Source: Sphaerimonospora thailandensis
Lineage (GTDB): Bacteria; Actinomycetota; Actinomycetes; Streptosporangiales; Streptosporangiaceae
Direction: 5' to 3'
DNA length: 64,000 bases
NCBI RefSeq assembly: GCF_016863115.1
Contig: NZ_BOOG01000010.1
Coordinates: 25,100 to 89,099, forward strand
The first letter of the stretch is position 1. Every line of letters starts with the position of its first letter. The notes beneath the pieces were generated by a model. It was not told the DNA's origin and searched no databases. It saw nothing but the letters and a program-made list of their open reading frames with translations. Positions 26,165-36,853 of this stretch are shown piece after piece. Position numbers and translations under genes: made by a program.

Positions 26165-27262
26165 TCACGCCCGCTGGGCGGCCTGGAACAGGTCCCTGGC
26201 CGCCGCGCCGAAATAGGGGCCGTACATCGTGCGGTGGTCGTTGCTGTACTTGAAGCTGCTCACCGAGGTGAGCGTGCCGCGGCCGGTGGCCGGGTCGAAG
26301 CCGCTGAGCCAGGGCCCGCCGCTCGCCCCGGCCGTGAGATCGCAGCGCAGCCCCTGATCGCGGGTCTGCCCCTGGGGATCCGCGCGGACCACACCCGCGC
26401 AGTACAGCAGGTGCTCCCCGTTGTAGGGCGGGTCGGCCGGGAAGCCGAACCCGTAGGTGCGCAGCCCCCGCCGGGCGTTGAAGCCGATCTCCTGGCCGCC
26501 CACGGCGTCGCCGAGGTGGCGGCCGTTCGCCGTGGTCACCGCCACCATGCCCAGGTCGTAGTCGTCGTTCCCGCCACGGGCCCACGGCCCGGCGACGAAC
26601 ATCCGCCGGGCGGTGTAGGCGCCGTACGGTCTCCGTCCGGCACGGTAGCCGGGGACGAACGTCCAGTTCTCCGCCCAGGACCCCGAGCCGTTCTTCACAC
26701 AGTGTCCGGCCGTGACCACCACGTCCTTGTTCGCACTGCGTACGGCACTGGCCGAGCAGACGAAGTCGACGCCGTCCATGGTCAGGAACACCCGGCCGGT
26801 GGTCCTTGTCACCGCACCGCCCGCGTTCCACTTCGACCCGCTCGTCCTGGCCTGCGGCAGGCCGGGTCGGCGTGCCAGTCCGGCCTGCCGTACGCGCCGG
26901 GGCCCGGTGGAAGCGGCGTCGGGAGACGGGGAGGGAGACGGGGAGGGAGACGGGGAGGGAGACGGGGAGGGAGACGGGGAGGGAGATGGGGGAGGCACGG
27001 GGGAGGCCACGGCGGCCGGAAGGATGCCGGCGGTCGCCATTTCCACCCGCTTGACCGTGGACAGCAGGTCTATGGGGAGCGCCCGCTCCATCCGCTCCGG
27101 CGTCCAGTAGGTGCCCAGGGCCGAGGCGGTCACGTGATCCACGATGTCGGAGGCGGCGGCCGGAGATGGCGCGGCGGACATGGTGACGACCCCGGGCTGC
27201 GGGACTCCCGTGAGTCCGGTGACGAGGGCGGCGAGGGCGAGCAGGGGGAGACAGGGAGTCAT
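26165..27262 (-). CDS. Secreted trypsin-like serine protease
   Basis: This 365-residue protein begins with a signal peptide ([16 protein letters not shown]). A proregion and a Ser-Pro repeat linker at about residues 88-115 follow. The catalytic domain shows the S1 triad: T-A-G-H-C near residue 190, D-Y-D-L-G-M-V (Asp) and A-G-A-S-G-G-P-W (Ser). Cysteines are spaced for disulfides (C-S-A and H-C). It should cleave proteins outside the cell. The start at 27262 is chosen because it begins the signal peptide; the reading frame continues upstream. It occupies the ispG-dxr interval, where actinobacteria normally have a site-2 protease. Confidence 0.9.
   Translation of the reverse strand: MTPCLPLLALAALVTGLTGVPQPGVVTMSAAPSPAAASDIVDHVTASALGTYWTPERMERALPIDLLSTVKRVEMATAGILPAAVASPVPPPSPSPSPSPSPSPSPSPSPSPSPDAASTGPRRVRQAGLARRPGLPQARTSGSKWNAGGAVTRTTGRVFLTMDGVDFVCSASAVRSANKDVVVTAGHCVKNGSGSWAENWTFVPGYRAGRRPYGAYTARRMFVAGPWARGGNDDYDLGMVAVTTANGRHLGDAVGGQEIGFNARRGLRTYGFGFPADPPYNGEHLLYCAGVVRADPQGQTRDQGLRCDLTAGASGGPWLSGFDPATGRGTLTSVSSFKYSNDHRTMYGPYFGAAARDLFQAAQRA
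26921..26992. repeat. 12-bp tandem repeat coding for a Ser-Pro linker
   Basis: Five perfect units of GGGAGACGGGGA run from 26921 to 26980, and a degenerate sixth follows. On the minus strand they encode (Ser-Pro)n of the protease linker. Such arrays expand and contract by slippage without breaking the frame. Confidence 0.9.
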
Positions 27263-27370
27263 GGAACCCGAGTTTGGACCACGATCTGTCGTCTCGTGGC
27301 TACTTTCAGTGAATCCGATGGCGGATGCGTGCCGGTCCACCGAGCGCTCCTCCTCGGAGACAATGAGGCT

Positions 27371-28603
27371 ATGACCACAGATCGCCGTCAGCCGGCCGAG
27401 TCGCCCCCGGGTTCACCACCCCCGTCACCGCCCGGGCGGGAACGCTCGATCGTGGTGCTCGGGTCGACCGGGTCCATCGGCACCCAGGCGCTCGACGTCG
27501 TCGAACGCGCGTCCGGGCGCTTCCGGGTGGCCGCCCTGGCGGCCGGGGGCGGTCGCGTCGACCTGCTGGCCGGTCAGGCCGCCAGGTTCGGGGTGGAGGC
27601 GGTCGCCGTCGCCGACGCGGCAGCCGTACCGGCGCTCCGGGAGGCCCTCGCCGCACGCGGCGCACGGCCGAGGATCCTGGCCGGGCCGGAGGGCGTCGCC
27701 GAGCTCGCCGCCCTCCCCTGTGACATGGTGCTGAACGGGATCACCGGCGCGCTCGGATTGACCTCCACCCTGGCGGCCCTGGAGGCGGGCCGGGTGCTCG
27801 CGCTGGCCAACAAGGAGTCCCTGATCGTCGGCGGACCGCTGGTGAAGCGACTGGCCGCGCCGGGGCAACTGCTCCCGGTGGACTCCGAGCACTCCGCACT
27901 CGCCCAGTGCCTGTGGGCCGCCGGGCCGTCCGGAGCCGACGCCCGGGCCGTACGCCGCCTGGTCGTGACGGCGAGCGGCGGCCCGTTCCGGGGGAGGCAC
28001 CGAGCGGAGTTGGGGGACGTCACGCCCGAGATGGCGCTCAACCACCCGACGTGGAACATGGGCCCCGTGATCACGGTGAACTCCGCCACCCTGGTCAACA
28101 AGGGCCTGGAGGTGATCGAGGCACACCTGCTCTTCGACATCGGCTTCGACCGGATCGACGTGGTGGTGCACCCGCAGTCGGTGATCCACTCGATGGTCGA
28201 GTTCACCGACGGTTCCACGGTCGCCCAGGCGAGCCCGCCCGACATGCGGCTGCCGATATCCCTCGCGCTGGGATTCCCCGAGCGCGTTCCGGGCGCGGCG
28301 TCGGCCGTGGACTGGACCGCCGCGCACACCTGGACGTTCGAGCCGCTCGACGACGAGGCGTTCCCGGCCGTCGCGCTGGCCCGCCATGTCGGCGCCCAGG
28401 GTGGTACGGCTCCCGCCGTCTACAACGCGGCCAACGAGGTGTGCGTGGAGGCGTTCCTCAAGGGCGGCCTGCCGTTCCTCGGCATCATGGACACCGTGGA
28501 GCGGGTGGTCGCCGAACACGCGCCGGGACCGGCCTCATCGGTCGAGGAGGTGCTGGCCGCCGACGCGTGGGCCCGTACCCGCGCCGCCGAACTGACCGGG
28601 TGA
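27371..28603 (+). CDS. dxr: 1-deoxy-D-xylulose 5-phosphate reductoisomerase
   Basis: This 410-residue enzyme converts DXP to methylerythritol 4-phosphate with NADPH, the first committed MEP step. The NADPH motif G-S-T-G-S-I-G-T-Q is at residues 31-39. The metal/substrate site has D-S-E-H-S-A, the flexible loop N-H-P-T-W-N-M-G, and [14 protein letters not shown] with conserved Asn, Lys and Glu. A proline-rich extension of ~25 residues precedes the Rossmann domain. The ATG at 27371 has GAGG just upstream. The gene is divergent from the protease gene. Confidence 0.97.
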   Translation: MTTDRRQPAESPPGSPPPSPPGRERSIVVLGSTGSIGTQALDVVERASGRFRVAALAAGGGRVDLLAGQAARFGVEAVAVADAAAVPALREALAARGARPRILAGPEGVAELAALPCDMVLNGITGALGLTSTLAALEAGRVLALANKESLIVGGPLVKRLAAPGQLLPVDSEHSALAQCLWAAGPSGADARAVRRLVVTASGGPFRGRHRAELGDVTPEMALNHPTWNMGPVITVNSATLVNKGLEVIEAHLLFDIGFDRIDVVVHPQSVIHSMVEFTDGSTVAQASPPDMRLPISLALGFPERVPGAASAVDWTAAHTWTFEPLDDEAFPAVALARHVGAQGGTAPAVYNAANEVCVEAFLKGGLPFLGIMDTVERVVAEHAPGPASSVEEVLAADAWARTRAAELTG

Positions 28604-28625
28604 GCCGAGCTCACCAGGTGAGGAA

Positions 28626-28656
28626 CGGCCGACCGGGTTGCCGCCCCGGTCGGCCG
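28626..28656. terminator. Bidirectional terminator between dxr and aldehyde dehydrogenase
   Basis: A perfect 12-bp stem (CGGCCGACCGGG pairing with CCCGGTCGGCCG) with a 7-base loop sits between two converging genes. No long T-tract follows on either strand, which is common for actinobacterial terminators. Confidence 0.75.
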
Positions 28657-28666
28657 AGTCATGTGA

Positions 28667-30127
<1,461 letters not shown>

Positions 30128-30348
30128 GCTTCTCACGCTATGCCACCCCGCCGACACCGGCGTTGCTCCATGCCGCACAATCGGAGGCGGGCGACACGCC
30201 GATGTGGACAAGATTTCGCCTGGTCACGAATGCGCGGCAATTTCAGGATGTTTTCCGTTTCAATGCGGTTTGAAAGACGAGCGGCATGGTTAAGTCATCT
30301 TCCGGGTCTGGTTTGTGAGACTCCCGATATGAGAAGGGCTCGTCGCTG

Positions 30349-30990
30349 ATGGGTACGCCGGCGCCGCTCGGACTTCAGGGTGCCTACACGCGCGGCCACC
30401 GCAGCACATACGACGAGCTGCGCACGCGCCTGCTCGACGTCGCCGGCCGGCTGCTCGACTCCTCCGGGCCGGAGAGCCTCACCGTCCGCCGGATCGCCGC
30501 CGAGGCGGGCTGCTCGGCCCAGGTCATCTACACGATGTTCGGCAGCAACGAAGGACTCGCCGAAGCTCTGTATCTGGAGGGCTTCGAGCGCTTTCGACGC
30601 CGCCTTGAGGCAGTGCCGGACCGCCGCGACCCGCTGGAGCACCTCACCGCGCTGGGTCCGGCCTACCGGGACGCCGCGCTGTCCGAGCCGGGCTACTACA
30701 GTCTCATGTTCGAGCGGGCCATCCCCGGTTTCGTGCCGAGTGAGCGGGCCCGCACGCTCGCCCGGGCCGCGTTGAACATCGTCGACCGGGTGATCGCCGA
30801 CTGCATCTCCGCCGGTTATCTGGTGCCGACGCAGCCACGACGGATCGCCGACGCGGTGTGGGCCGCCGCCCAGGGTGCGCTGAGCCTGGAACGTGCCGGT
30901 CATCTGGCCGACGGCAGGACGTACGAGACCATTACTACCGCCGCCATCCGCAGCTTCATGACCGATCCTGGTCCCACGCCGAGCCCCTGA
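30349..30990 (+). CDS. TetR family regulator (WHG-type C-terminal domain)
   Basis: This 213-residue regulator has an HTH at residues ~25-70 (L-L-D-S-S-G-P-E-S-L-T-V-R-R-I-A-A-E-A-G, then Q-V-I-Y-T-M-F-G). The C-terminal half has P-G-Y-Y-S-L-M-F-E and A-V-W-A-A-A-Q-G, the pattern of the TetR group with a WHG domain. The natural target is the divergent aldehyde dehydrogenase, since the two starts are 221 bases apart. No effector can be proposed. Confidence 0.85.
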   Translation: MGTPAPLGLQGAYTRGHRSTYDELRTRLLDVAGRLLDSSGPESLTVRRIAAEAGCSAQVIYTMFGSNEGLAEALYLEGFERFRRRLEAVPDRRDPLEHLTALGPAYRDAALSEPGYYSLMFERAIPGFVPSERARTLARAALNIVDRVIADCISAGYLVPTQPRRIADAVWAAAQGALSLERAGHLADGRTYETITTAAIRSFMTDPGPTPSP

Positions 30991-31238
30991 CACTGCCGAG
31001 CCACCGCACCCACCACCTGGGAGCTTGTCGAGGCGGGTGTCGATATTGCCGCGGATGCGTTCGGTGCACCAGGTCGGGCCGGCACATCGTGAGCTGCGCG
31101 CGGCGGCGCACCGAGCTGGTACCGATCAGGGACCCGGCGAGGCTTGGAGGCATGGGCTTGGGCCGGATGCGAATAGATCCCTGCGATGAGCTCTCAGAGT
31201 GGGCATGATGGTTGACAAGGATGTGCGGGGAGGTATCC

Positions 31239-32594
31239 ATGCCGTTCGAGGCGCGGGAAATCGATCCAGCCGGGTCCTCCCGTGCACAACTCGGCGCGGA
31301 AATACGACGGCTGCGCACAGAACGGGGGCTCAGTCAGGCCGGACTGGGCCGACTCATCCACTGCAGCGCGGATCTGGTGCGGCGGGTGGAGACGACGGAG
31401 CGATTCCCGACACAGGACTTCCTTGTGGCCTGCGACAGGGCGCTGGATGCAGGTGGGTTACTGACAGCGCTTTGGCCGGCGCTGTCGGCCGAGCGGCGGC
31501 GTGGTGGGGCAACCACGGGGGCGGCGGTGCGGCTCGTCGCAGCCGAGTCCGACATGGCCGTTTCCGCCTGGCTGGCCGGGAGTGGGGCTGGAGCGGGGGC
31601 AGTCTCCGAAAGCCCCTCCCGCGATGGTGACGGCCTGTGGGTGACGGAGCAGGATCTGGCCGTTGCCGAAGGCATGCTGACGATGTTCCGGCAGTTGGAT
31701 CACGCTCACGGCCCAGGGACGTTCGCGCCGCAGTTGGTCGCCTACACCGAGCGGGAGTTGGCGCTCCTGCTCTCCCGCCAAGCCGCTCATCCGGCCGTTG
31801 CGTGCGAGCTGGCACGGCTGGCGTCGCGGTTCTGGGAACTGGCGGGCTATCAGGCCGTCGATGCCGGCCAGCCGGGGACTGCCCAGCGGTACTACCAGCG
31901 GGCGTTACAACTGGCAGACGAAGCCGAAGACCGCTGTCTGGGCGGCTATCTGGTGGCGGTGAACCTGGGGCACTTGGCCTTGCACTGTGAGCATCCACAC
32001 ATCGCCATGCGGTGGGCGCAAGCCGCCGAGACGGCAGTGGGGACGGCCGCAAGTCCGTCGACACGGGCGGCGATTCTGGCGGTACAGGCCCGAGCCCAGG
32101 CGAGGATGGGCCGGGAGAGCGACAGCACCGGACTCCTGCTGCGAGCCGAAGCCCTGGTCAGCTCCGCTGAGGGCGTGGAAGAGCCGGAGTGGATCCGGTA
32201 CTTCACTCGCGCCTACCTGGCCGATGAGATCGCGCATTGCCTGCACGACCTGGGCCGCCCGTCGGACACTCGCGTGGAGGCTGCCGACGCACTGAACGGA
32301 GTCGGTATTACGCATGTGCGCAGGCTCGCCATTGACACCGCGCTGGTGGCCACTTCGTGGCTGCGCTCGGAGGACGTCGAGCAGGCGTGCGCGGTGGCGC
32401 GGGACGCGGTCGGCTACGCCGCCCGTACCTCCTCCGGGCGCTGCGTGCAGCGGATTGCGGTCCTACTGACGGAACTGGCACCGCACGCTCGCCTCGCCTG
32501 TGTGGCTGACCTTTACGCCTACGTGGAGCAGGTGCTGTCAGCCGCCTTACTGGCCCAGCCGGTCACAGGCGACGCCTCAGCTGCGCGCTCATGA
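31239..32594 (+). CDS. XRE-family regulator with TPR-like C-terminal domain
   Basis: This 451-residue protein has a Cro/C1-type HTH at about residues 16-75 (L-G-A-E-I-R-R-L-R-T-E-R-G-L-S-Q-A-G-L-G and D-L-V-R-R-V-E-T-T-E-R-F-P). The long remainder is helical and repeats A/L/R-rich 34-residue-like units (A-Q-R-Y-Y-Q-R-A-L-Q-L-A, R-W-A-Q-A-A-E-T-A), as in actinobacterial TPR regulators. These often act with HATPase proteins, and one is encoded 2 kb downstream, just before the saccharide operon. Start ATG 31239 follows GGGGAGG. Its end overlaps the convergent peptidase by 32 bases. Confidence 0.87.
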   Translation: MPFEAREIDPAGSSRAQLGAEIRRLRTERGLSQAGLGRLIHCSADLVRRVETTERFPTQDFLVACDRALDAGGLLTALWPALSAERRRGGATTGAAVRLVAAESDMAVSAWLAGSGAGAGAVSESPSRDGDGLWVTEQDLAVAEGMLTMFRQLDHAHGPGTFAPQLVAYTERELALLLSRQAAHPAVACELARLASRFWELAGYQAVDAGQPGTAQRYYQRALQLADEAEDRCLGGYLVAVNLGHLALHCEHPHIAMRWAQAAETAVGTAASPSTRAAILAVQARAQARMGRESDSTGLLLRAEALVSSAEGVEEPEWIRYFTRAYLADEIAHCLHDLGRPSDTRVEAADALNGVGITHVRRLAIDTALVATSWLRSEDVEQACAVARDAVGYAARTSSGRCVQRIAVLLTELAPHARLACVADLYAYVEQVLSAALLAQPVTGDASAARS

Positions 32595-34371
32595 GGCGAC
32601 GGTAGAAGGCCAGTTCAGCCTCCAAGGCGGCACGGCGGCTGCTCGGCTCGGACAGGTAGTGGCCCGCGCCATCGAGGAAGAGGGTCTCGTGGTCGGTGCC
32701 TGCCTCGCGCAGGGCCGCTGCGAGTTGGCGAACGTCGTCGGCCGGGGCGACGGTGTCGCCGGTGCCGTGGATCATCAGTACCGGCAGGTCGATGTCCTTG
32801 GCCTCGACCGCGCCCGCAGGGCCGGCGAGGGCGAGTGCGTGGGCGCGTTGGAAACGCGGGACACTGTTCGCCCATCGAGCTGGGTCGGTGATAGCCGAAA
32901 CGGCGGTGACGCCAGCGAAGGGTGAGCCCGCACGTCGTGCGGCTTGGAGGGCGGTGTATCCGCCGGCGCTGGCTCCCGTTAGGAAGACGGCTCCGGCACG
33001 CGCCGTGCTTTCGTCGACCAGGGCGCGGGCGACATCCTGGCAGTCGTCGGCATCAAAGGTGCCCCAGTGGCCGTAAAGGGCCTGGCGGTAGGCGCGCCCC
33101 CGGCCGGTGCTGCCGCGGTAGTCGACGTCAGCGACTGCGAAGCCGTGACCCACGAAGTACTGGACAGTCAGGTCAAGGCGCTCAGTGGCGCTGTCGGTAG
33201 GGCCGGGGTGCGCGCGGACCAGCAGCGGGACCGGGCCTCGCGTCGCCTCGGCGGGGAGGTGCAGCAGGTAGTCGACGGGTGCTCCGGCTCGGGCCAGGAC
33301 GCGGCGCTGCGGGGGCTTGGCGGCGCAAGGGGAGTCTTCGCCCACGAGTCGCGTCGCGGCGGCCGCGGTCCTGCCTGCGCCGGGGCTGATGAGCCAGACT
33401 GCCGGAGTGGTCACGGATTCGGCGGCGATGACGGCGAGTTGGTCGCCGAGGGACGCGGCGTACGGCTTTGCGGATGTGAGTTCGGGGCACAACTCCTTGA
33501 GTGTGCCGTCCGGCTCCCGCAGGACCAGTTGGGTGCGGGCGCCCTGACGCACCGTCAGTACCGTGCGCCCTCCAGTCAGGAATGCGTAGGACTGGTAGCC
33601 GGCCTCCCACGGTGCCGGGGCGCAGTCGCTGTTCATGGGCGCGAGAGCACGGACAGCCGCGTCGCGCCAGGCGTAGAGGTTCCACCATCCGGTGCGGTCG
33701 GAGATGAAGTACAGCGTGCCGTCCGGCCCCCAGACGGGCTGGACCACGGACTCGTCTGCGCCGCCCGCCAGCGGTTGGCTTGGTCCCAGCTCCCGGCCGG
33801 GGCGGTGTTCGGCCAGCAGGAGGCAGCTGGCGTCCCAGGGCATCCGGTCAGCGTCCCACTTGAGGTAGGCAAGGTGGCCGTTGTGTAAGCGGGGCGCGCC
33901 GAGGAAGCCTGGTGCGCGGACCAGGACCCGTTCGGCCCGGGTGCGGAGGTCCACCTCGACAATCGCGTCGCCGTCCTCGCCGCCGCGTACCGCAAGCAGG
34001 AAGTCTCCCGCTGCGAACAGGTCACCGTAGGCAGCGTCCGCGGTGCGGGGCGTCAGCACCAGTTCTGGCACGCCGCTGTCCGGGCCGACGATGTTCAGTG
34101 CCCCGTCGTTGCCCACGACCCAAATGCCGTGGCCGGTAGCCGCGAAGGCGCCGCCTCCATAGGCGTGGAGCCAGCCGCCGACCGAAAAGCGGGGGTCGGT
34201 CACGGCCTCTGGGCCAGTGGCGAGCGTCCAGCGCATCAGGCGGGTGGCGCCGGAATGGCGCGGGTCGCTTTGCAGCCACCACAACGCGCCTTGGGCGCAG
34301 GTCAGTCCGTCCACGGACACGAGTCGCTCGGCGACCCGCGCGGCATCGAGTGCGGAGTTCTCGCCCGTCAT
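32563..34371 (-). CDS. S9 family prolyl-oligopeptidase-like peptidase
   Basis: This 602-residue protein has an N-terminal beta-propeller (repeated W-D and D-G-T-L-Y-F-I-S-D-R-T-G-W blades) and a C-terminal alpha/beta-hydrolase domain. The serine is in T-G-A-S-A-G-G-Y-T-A, the aspartate follows M-I-H-G-T-G-D-T-V, and the histidine is in D-G-A-G-H-Y-L. D-V-D-Y-R-G-S-T-G-R-G-R is typical of acylaminoacyl-peptidases. No signal peptide is present, so it is a cytoplasmic oligopeptidase or ester hydrolase. It is divergent from the HATPase gene across a large palindrome. Confidence 0.9.
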   Translation of the reverse strand: MTGENSALDAARVAERLVSVDGLTCAQGALWWLQSDPRHSGATRLMRWTLATGPEAVTDPRFSVGGWLHAYGGGAFAATGHGIWVVGNDGALNIVGPDSGVPELVLTPRTADAAYGDLFAAGDFLLAVRGGEDGDAIVEVDLRTRAERVLVRAPGFLGAPRLHNGHLAYLKWDADRMPWDASCLLLAEHRPGRELGPSQPLAGGADESVVQPVWGPDGTLYFISDRTGWWNLYAWRDAAVRALAPMNSDCAPAPWEAGYQSYAFLTGGRTVLTVRQGARTQLVLREPDGTLKELCPELTSAKPYAASLGDQLAVIAAESVTTPAVWLISPGAGRTAAAATRLVGEDSPCAAKPPQRRVLARAGAPVDYLLHLPAEATRGPVPLLVRAHPGPTDSATERLDLTVQYFVGHGFAVADVDYRGSTGRGRAYRQALYGHWGTFDADDCQDVARALVDESTARAGAVFLTGASAGGYTALQAARRAGSPFAGVTAVSAITDPARWANSVPRFQRAHALALAGPAGAVEAKDIDLPVLMIHGTGDTVAPADDVRQLAAALREAGTDHETLFLDGAGHYLSEPSSRRAALEAELAFYRRLMSAQLRRRL

Positions 34372-34479
34372 CCGTCACCTCCAGCCGTGGACGTCCGGCG
34401 CACGCCCGACCGTATCGCGATTCGTGAGCTCCACCGCGAGCAAGGCCAGTATGCGATCGTTCGCGCGGGCAGCCGGAAT

Positions 34480-34508
34480 CCATGCGGACAACCGTGTTGT
34501 CCGCATGG
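34480..34508. promoter_or_regulatory. 29-bp palindrome in a divergent promoter region
   Basis: CCATGCGGACAAC (34480-34492) pairs with GTTGTCCGCATGG (34496-34508) around CGT. The 13-bp arms are perfect. It lies 108 bases upstream of the peptidase start and 60 upstream of the HATPase start. With no T-tract and no gene end nearby, an operator is more likely than a terminator. Confidence 0.65.
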
Positions 34509-34567
34509 CGCCCATAGCCCCGGGGGTGGAATTCACCCCACGCTTGAATCCAGCCGAACAAGGCAGC

Positions 34568-35074
34568 ATGAACGAGCGCTCCGCAGGTGAGATCCAGGGA
34601 GGTGGGAAGGTGCGAGACCGAGGGACCACGTCCGGCGAGGGCCGGGCGATGACCTTGATCGCACTGGGAGGGCGGGCCGAAGCGTCCGCTCGTCTGGACT
34701 GCGACCTGCCGGCCGAGCCGTCATCAGCATGCATGGCACGCGCCCGTGTTCGGGGGCACTACGCCCTCAGGGGCAGCGATGACAGGCTGGACGACCTGGA
34801 ACTGGTTGTCGGCGAACTGGTTGCCAACGCAGTGGACGCGTCGACGGACGGCCAGCGGGTGCGGGTGCGCCTTGCCCACGAGCACGCCCACGTCCTCGTG
34901 GAGGTCTTCGACCATTCCAGTCTCCCGCCGGTCCGCCGCAACGCCGAACTTCTCGCGGTGCGGGGTCGCGGGCTGGAAATCGTTGACGCGCTGACAAGCG
35001 CCTGGGGTTGGTACCCCACCTCCTTCGGCAAGGTCGTCTGGGCATTGTGCCCTGCGCCATCTGCTCAGCCCTGA
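34568..35074 (+). CDS. ATP-binding protein (RsbW/anti-sigma-like HATPase)
   Basis: This 168-residue protein carries a GHKL ATPase fold: the N-box V-G-E-L-V-A-N-A-V-D-A near residue 85, V-E-V-F-D-H-S near 110 and the G-box G-R-G-L-E-I-V-D-A near 135. Such proteins bind partner regulators or phosphorylate anti-anti-sigma factors; many actinobacteria encode them beside XRE regulators and developmental or antibiotic genes. The start is uncertain: ATG 34568 or ATG 34649 (GAGG upstream) would give 168 or 141 residues. It precedes the saccharide operon by 86 bases and might belong to its regulation. Confidence 0.82.
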   Translation: MNERSAGEIQGGGKVRDRGTTSGEGRAMTLIALGGRAEASARLDCDLPAEPSSACMARARVRGHYALRGSDDRLDDLELVVGELVANAVDASTDGQRVRVRLAHEHAHVLVEVFDHSSLPPVRRNAELLAVRGRGLEIVDALTSAWGWYPTSFGKVVWALCPAPSAQP

Positions 35075-35160
35075 CCCCCGCTTCTCGCTTCTCACGCACG
35101 CCCGACGAGTCGCACTGTCCCGCGTGCCTGTCTTCTTCCATCAGCCAGGAGGTCTGCTTC

Positions 35161-36153
35161 GTGTTGCCCGAAATCCCATCAGCGCCCACGTGGCGCTTCC
35201 ACAGAGCCGTGGTGACCGGTGGCAGCGGTTTCGTTGGCTCGCACCTGTGCGAGGCGCTGCTCGCTCGCGACACCGAGGTTGTGTGCGTCGACAACTTCTT
35301 GACCAGCAGCCCGGACACGCTCACGCGCCAGCTCGGCGCGGACGGGTTCGCGCTGCTAAAGCACGACGTGTGCGCCGCGTTCGACGTACCGGGTGAGGTG
35401 GACCTGGTGCTGCACCTGGCCTCGCCTGCCTCCCCAGCCGACTACCTCAAGCTCCCGCTGCAGACCCTGCGCGCCGGATCGGCGGGGACGCTGAACGCGC
35501 TGGAACTGGCCCGCCGTAAGGGGGCCCGGTTCGTGCTGGCATCGACCTCGGAGGTGTACGGGAACCCGCTGGTGCATCCCCAGCCGGAGACGTATTGGGG
35601 GAACGTCAGGCCGACCGGCCCACGCAGCGTCTACGACGAGGCGAAGCGGTTCGCGGAGGCGACGACCGCCGCCTACCGGCGGGAGTTCGGCACCGACACC
35701 GCGATCGTGCGGATCTTCAACACCTACGGGCCGCGGATGCGCCCCCACGACGGCCGCGTCGTGCCGACCTTCATCCGGCAGGCGCTGAGCGGCGAACCGC
35801 TGACCGTGGCCGGAGACGGAAGCCACACGCGATCCCTGTGCTACGTCTCGGACACCGTCGACGGGTTGCTCGCGGCCGCAGAAAGCACGCTGGCGGGGCC
35901 GGTGAACCTGGGCTGTCCCGAGGAGCTGACTGTTCGGGCGATCGCCGAACTGGTAGGGCAGTTGTGCGGCTCCGATTTGCCACTCACCTTCACGCCGCTG
36001 CCGGCGGACGACCCGGCTCGCCGCTGCCCCGACATCTCGCTGATCCGTCAAGCCACCGGCTGGCAGCCCCGGGTCCCCTTGCGGGATGGTCTGACGGCCA
36101 CCATCGCCTGGTTCACCGGTCAACTCGCCACTCCCATCCCGGCTGTGAGGTGA
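35161..36153 (+). CDS. UDP-glucuronate decarboxylase-like NAD-dependent epimerase/dehydratase
   Basis: This 330-residue extended SDR has the NAD motif T-G-G-S-G-F-V-G (residues 19-26), catalytic A-S-T-S-E-V-Y-G (127-134) and Y158/K162 in Y-D-E-A-K-R. The stretch H-P-Q-P-E-T-Y-W-G-N-V (139-149), then P-T-G-P-R-S, and N-T-Y-G-P-R-M with D-G-R-V-V-P-T-F-I-R-Q-A-L are hallmarks of UDP-xylose synthases, which decarboxylate UDP-glucuronate to UDP-xylose. It is the first gene of the saccharide operon. GTG at 35161 has AGGAGG 8 bases before it. Confidence 0.88.
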   Translation: MLPEIPSAPTWRFHRAVVTGGSGFVGSHLCEALLARDTEVVCVDNFLTSSPDTLTRQLGADGFALLKHDVCAAFDVPGEVDLVLHLASPASPADYLKLPLQTLRAGSAGTLNALELARRKGARFVLASTSEVYGNPLVHPQPETYWGNVRPTGPRSVYDEAKRFAEATTAAYRREFGTDTAIVRIFNTYGPRMRPHDGRVVPTFIRQALSGEPLTVAGDGSHTRSLCYVSDTVDGLLAAAESTLAGPVNLGCPEELTVRAIAELVGQLCGSDLPLTFTPLPADDPARRCPDISLIRQATGWQPRVPLRDGLTATIAWFTGQLATPIPAVR

Positions 36154-36157
36154 CGCC

Positions 36158-36853
36158 ATGTCCTCGCTCCTTCCTCCCGCTCGTGCCCACGACAGCCTTG
36201 CCGCAGCCGACCTCTCCAGTGGCCTCGCCGCTACCGGCTTCGGCGTCGCACCCGCAGTCGTCACCGGACCACTGCTGTCGGCACTGCGTGACGAGGCCCA
36301 GCGCCTGATCGACGCCCACGACGGCACCCCGGGCTACTCACCCGACTACTGGACCTTCACGGACTCGGCGACCGGAGACGAGGTTCTGTACCGGATCCAC
36401 CGCCTGGAGCAGCAGCCGGGCGCCGTCCACGCAGCGAGCCTGTTCGCGGACGGGCCGCTGCACCGATTGGCCGAGGATCTATTCGGCGGGCCGGTGCGGG
36501 CCACCGTGTGCGCGATGATCGTGAAGGTGCCCTGGCACGCTGCTGCGGTCCCATGGCACCGCGACCGGACCGAGGTGCCGGCCGGGAGGGTGTGCAACCT
36601 GAGCCTGTTCCTGGACGACTGTGATGCCGCCAACGGTTGTCTGCAGTTCGTCCCGGGCTCTCACCTGCTGGCCGACGACGCCGACGCGGAGAGGGCGCGG
36701 CTGGCGGGGCCGGTGGTGGAGCTGCCGATGCGCGCGGGGGACGTGGCCGTGCACGACGTCCGCGCCGTGCACGCCTCGCTGCCCAACCACAGCGCGCGGA
36801 TCCGCCGCAGCATCGTCGTCGAGTTCGCCTCCTCCGCCTGGGAGCTGTCATGA
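36158..36853 (+). CDS. Phytanoyl-CoA dioxygenase (PhyH) family Fe(II)/2-oxoglutarate oxygenase
   Basis: This 231-residue enzyme has the iron-binding H-x-D as W-H-R-D-R-T near residue 129, the distal histidine in A-V-H-A-S-L-P-N near 208, and a 2-oxoglutarate-binding arginine in R-I-R-R-S-I-V-V-E-F. The N-G-C-L-Q-F-V-P-G-S-H segment is a PhyH hallmark. These enzymes hydroxylate or oxidatively cyclise small molecules; in orthosomycin pathways PhyH-type enzymes form orthoester links between sugars. The gene starts 5 bases after the UXS-like gene and its stop overlaps the next start (ATGA), tying it to the glycosyltransferase. Confidence 0.88.
   Translation: MSSLLPPARAHDSLAAADLSSGLAATGFGVAPAVVTGPLLSALRDEAQRLIDAHDGTPGYSPDYWTFTDSATGDEVLYRIHRLEQQPGAVHAASLFADGPLHRLAEDLFGGPVRATVCAMIVKVPWHAAAVPWHRDRTEVPAGRVCNLSLFLDDCDAANGCLQFVPGSHLLADDADAERARLAGPVVELPMRAGDVAVHDVRAVHASLPNHSARIRRSIVVEFASSAWELS

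Noticed and set aside
26921..26992. Regular 12-bp array, considered as a CRISPR or regulatory repeat
   Set aside because: Units are contiguous without spacers and encode a Ser-Pro linker in the protease.
25871..27370. Plus-strand frame running into dxr from far upstream
   Set aside because: The 500 residues before the dxr ATG overlap ispG and the protease antisense and have no family character. The dxr start at 27371 gives the usual enzyme.
30991..31092. Possible coding remnant directly after the TetR stop (T-W-E-L-V-E-A-G-V-D-I-A-A)
   Set aside because: It looks codon-like but is only about 33 codons, has no ribosome binding site and no recognisable family.
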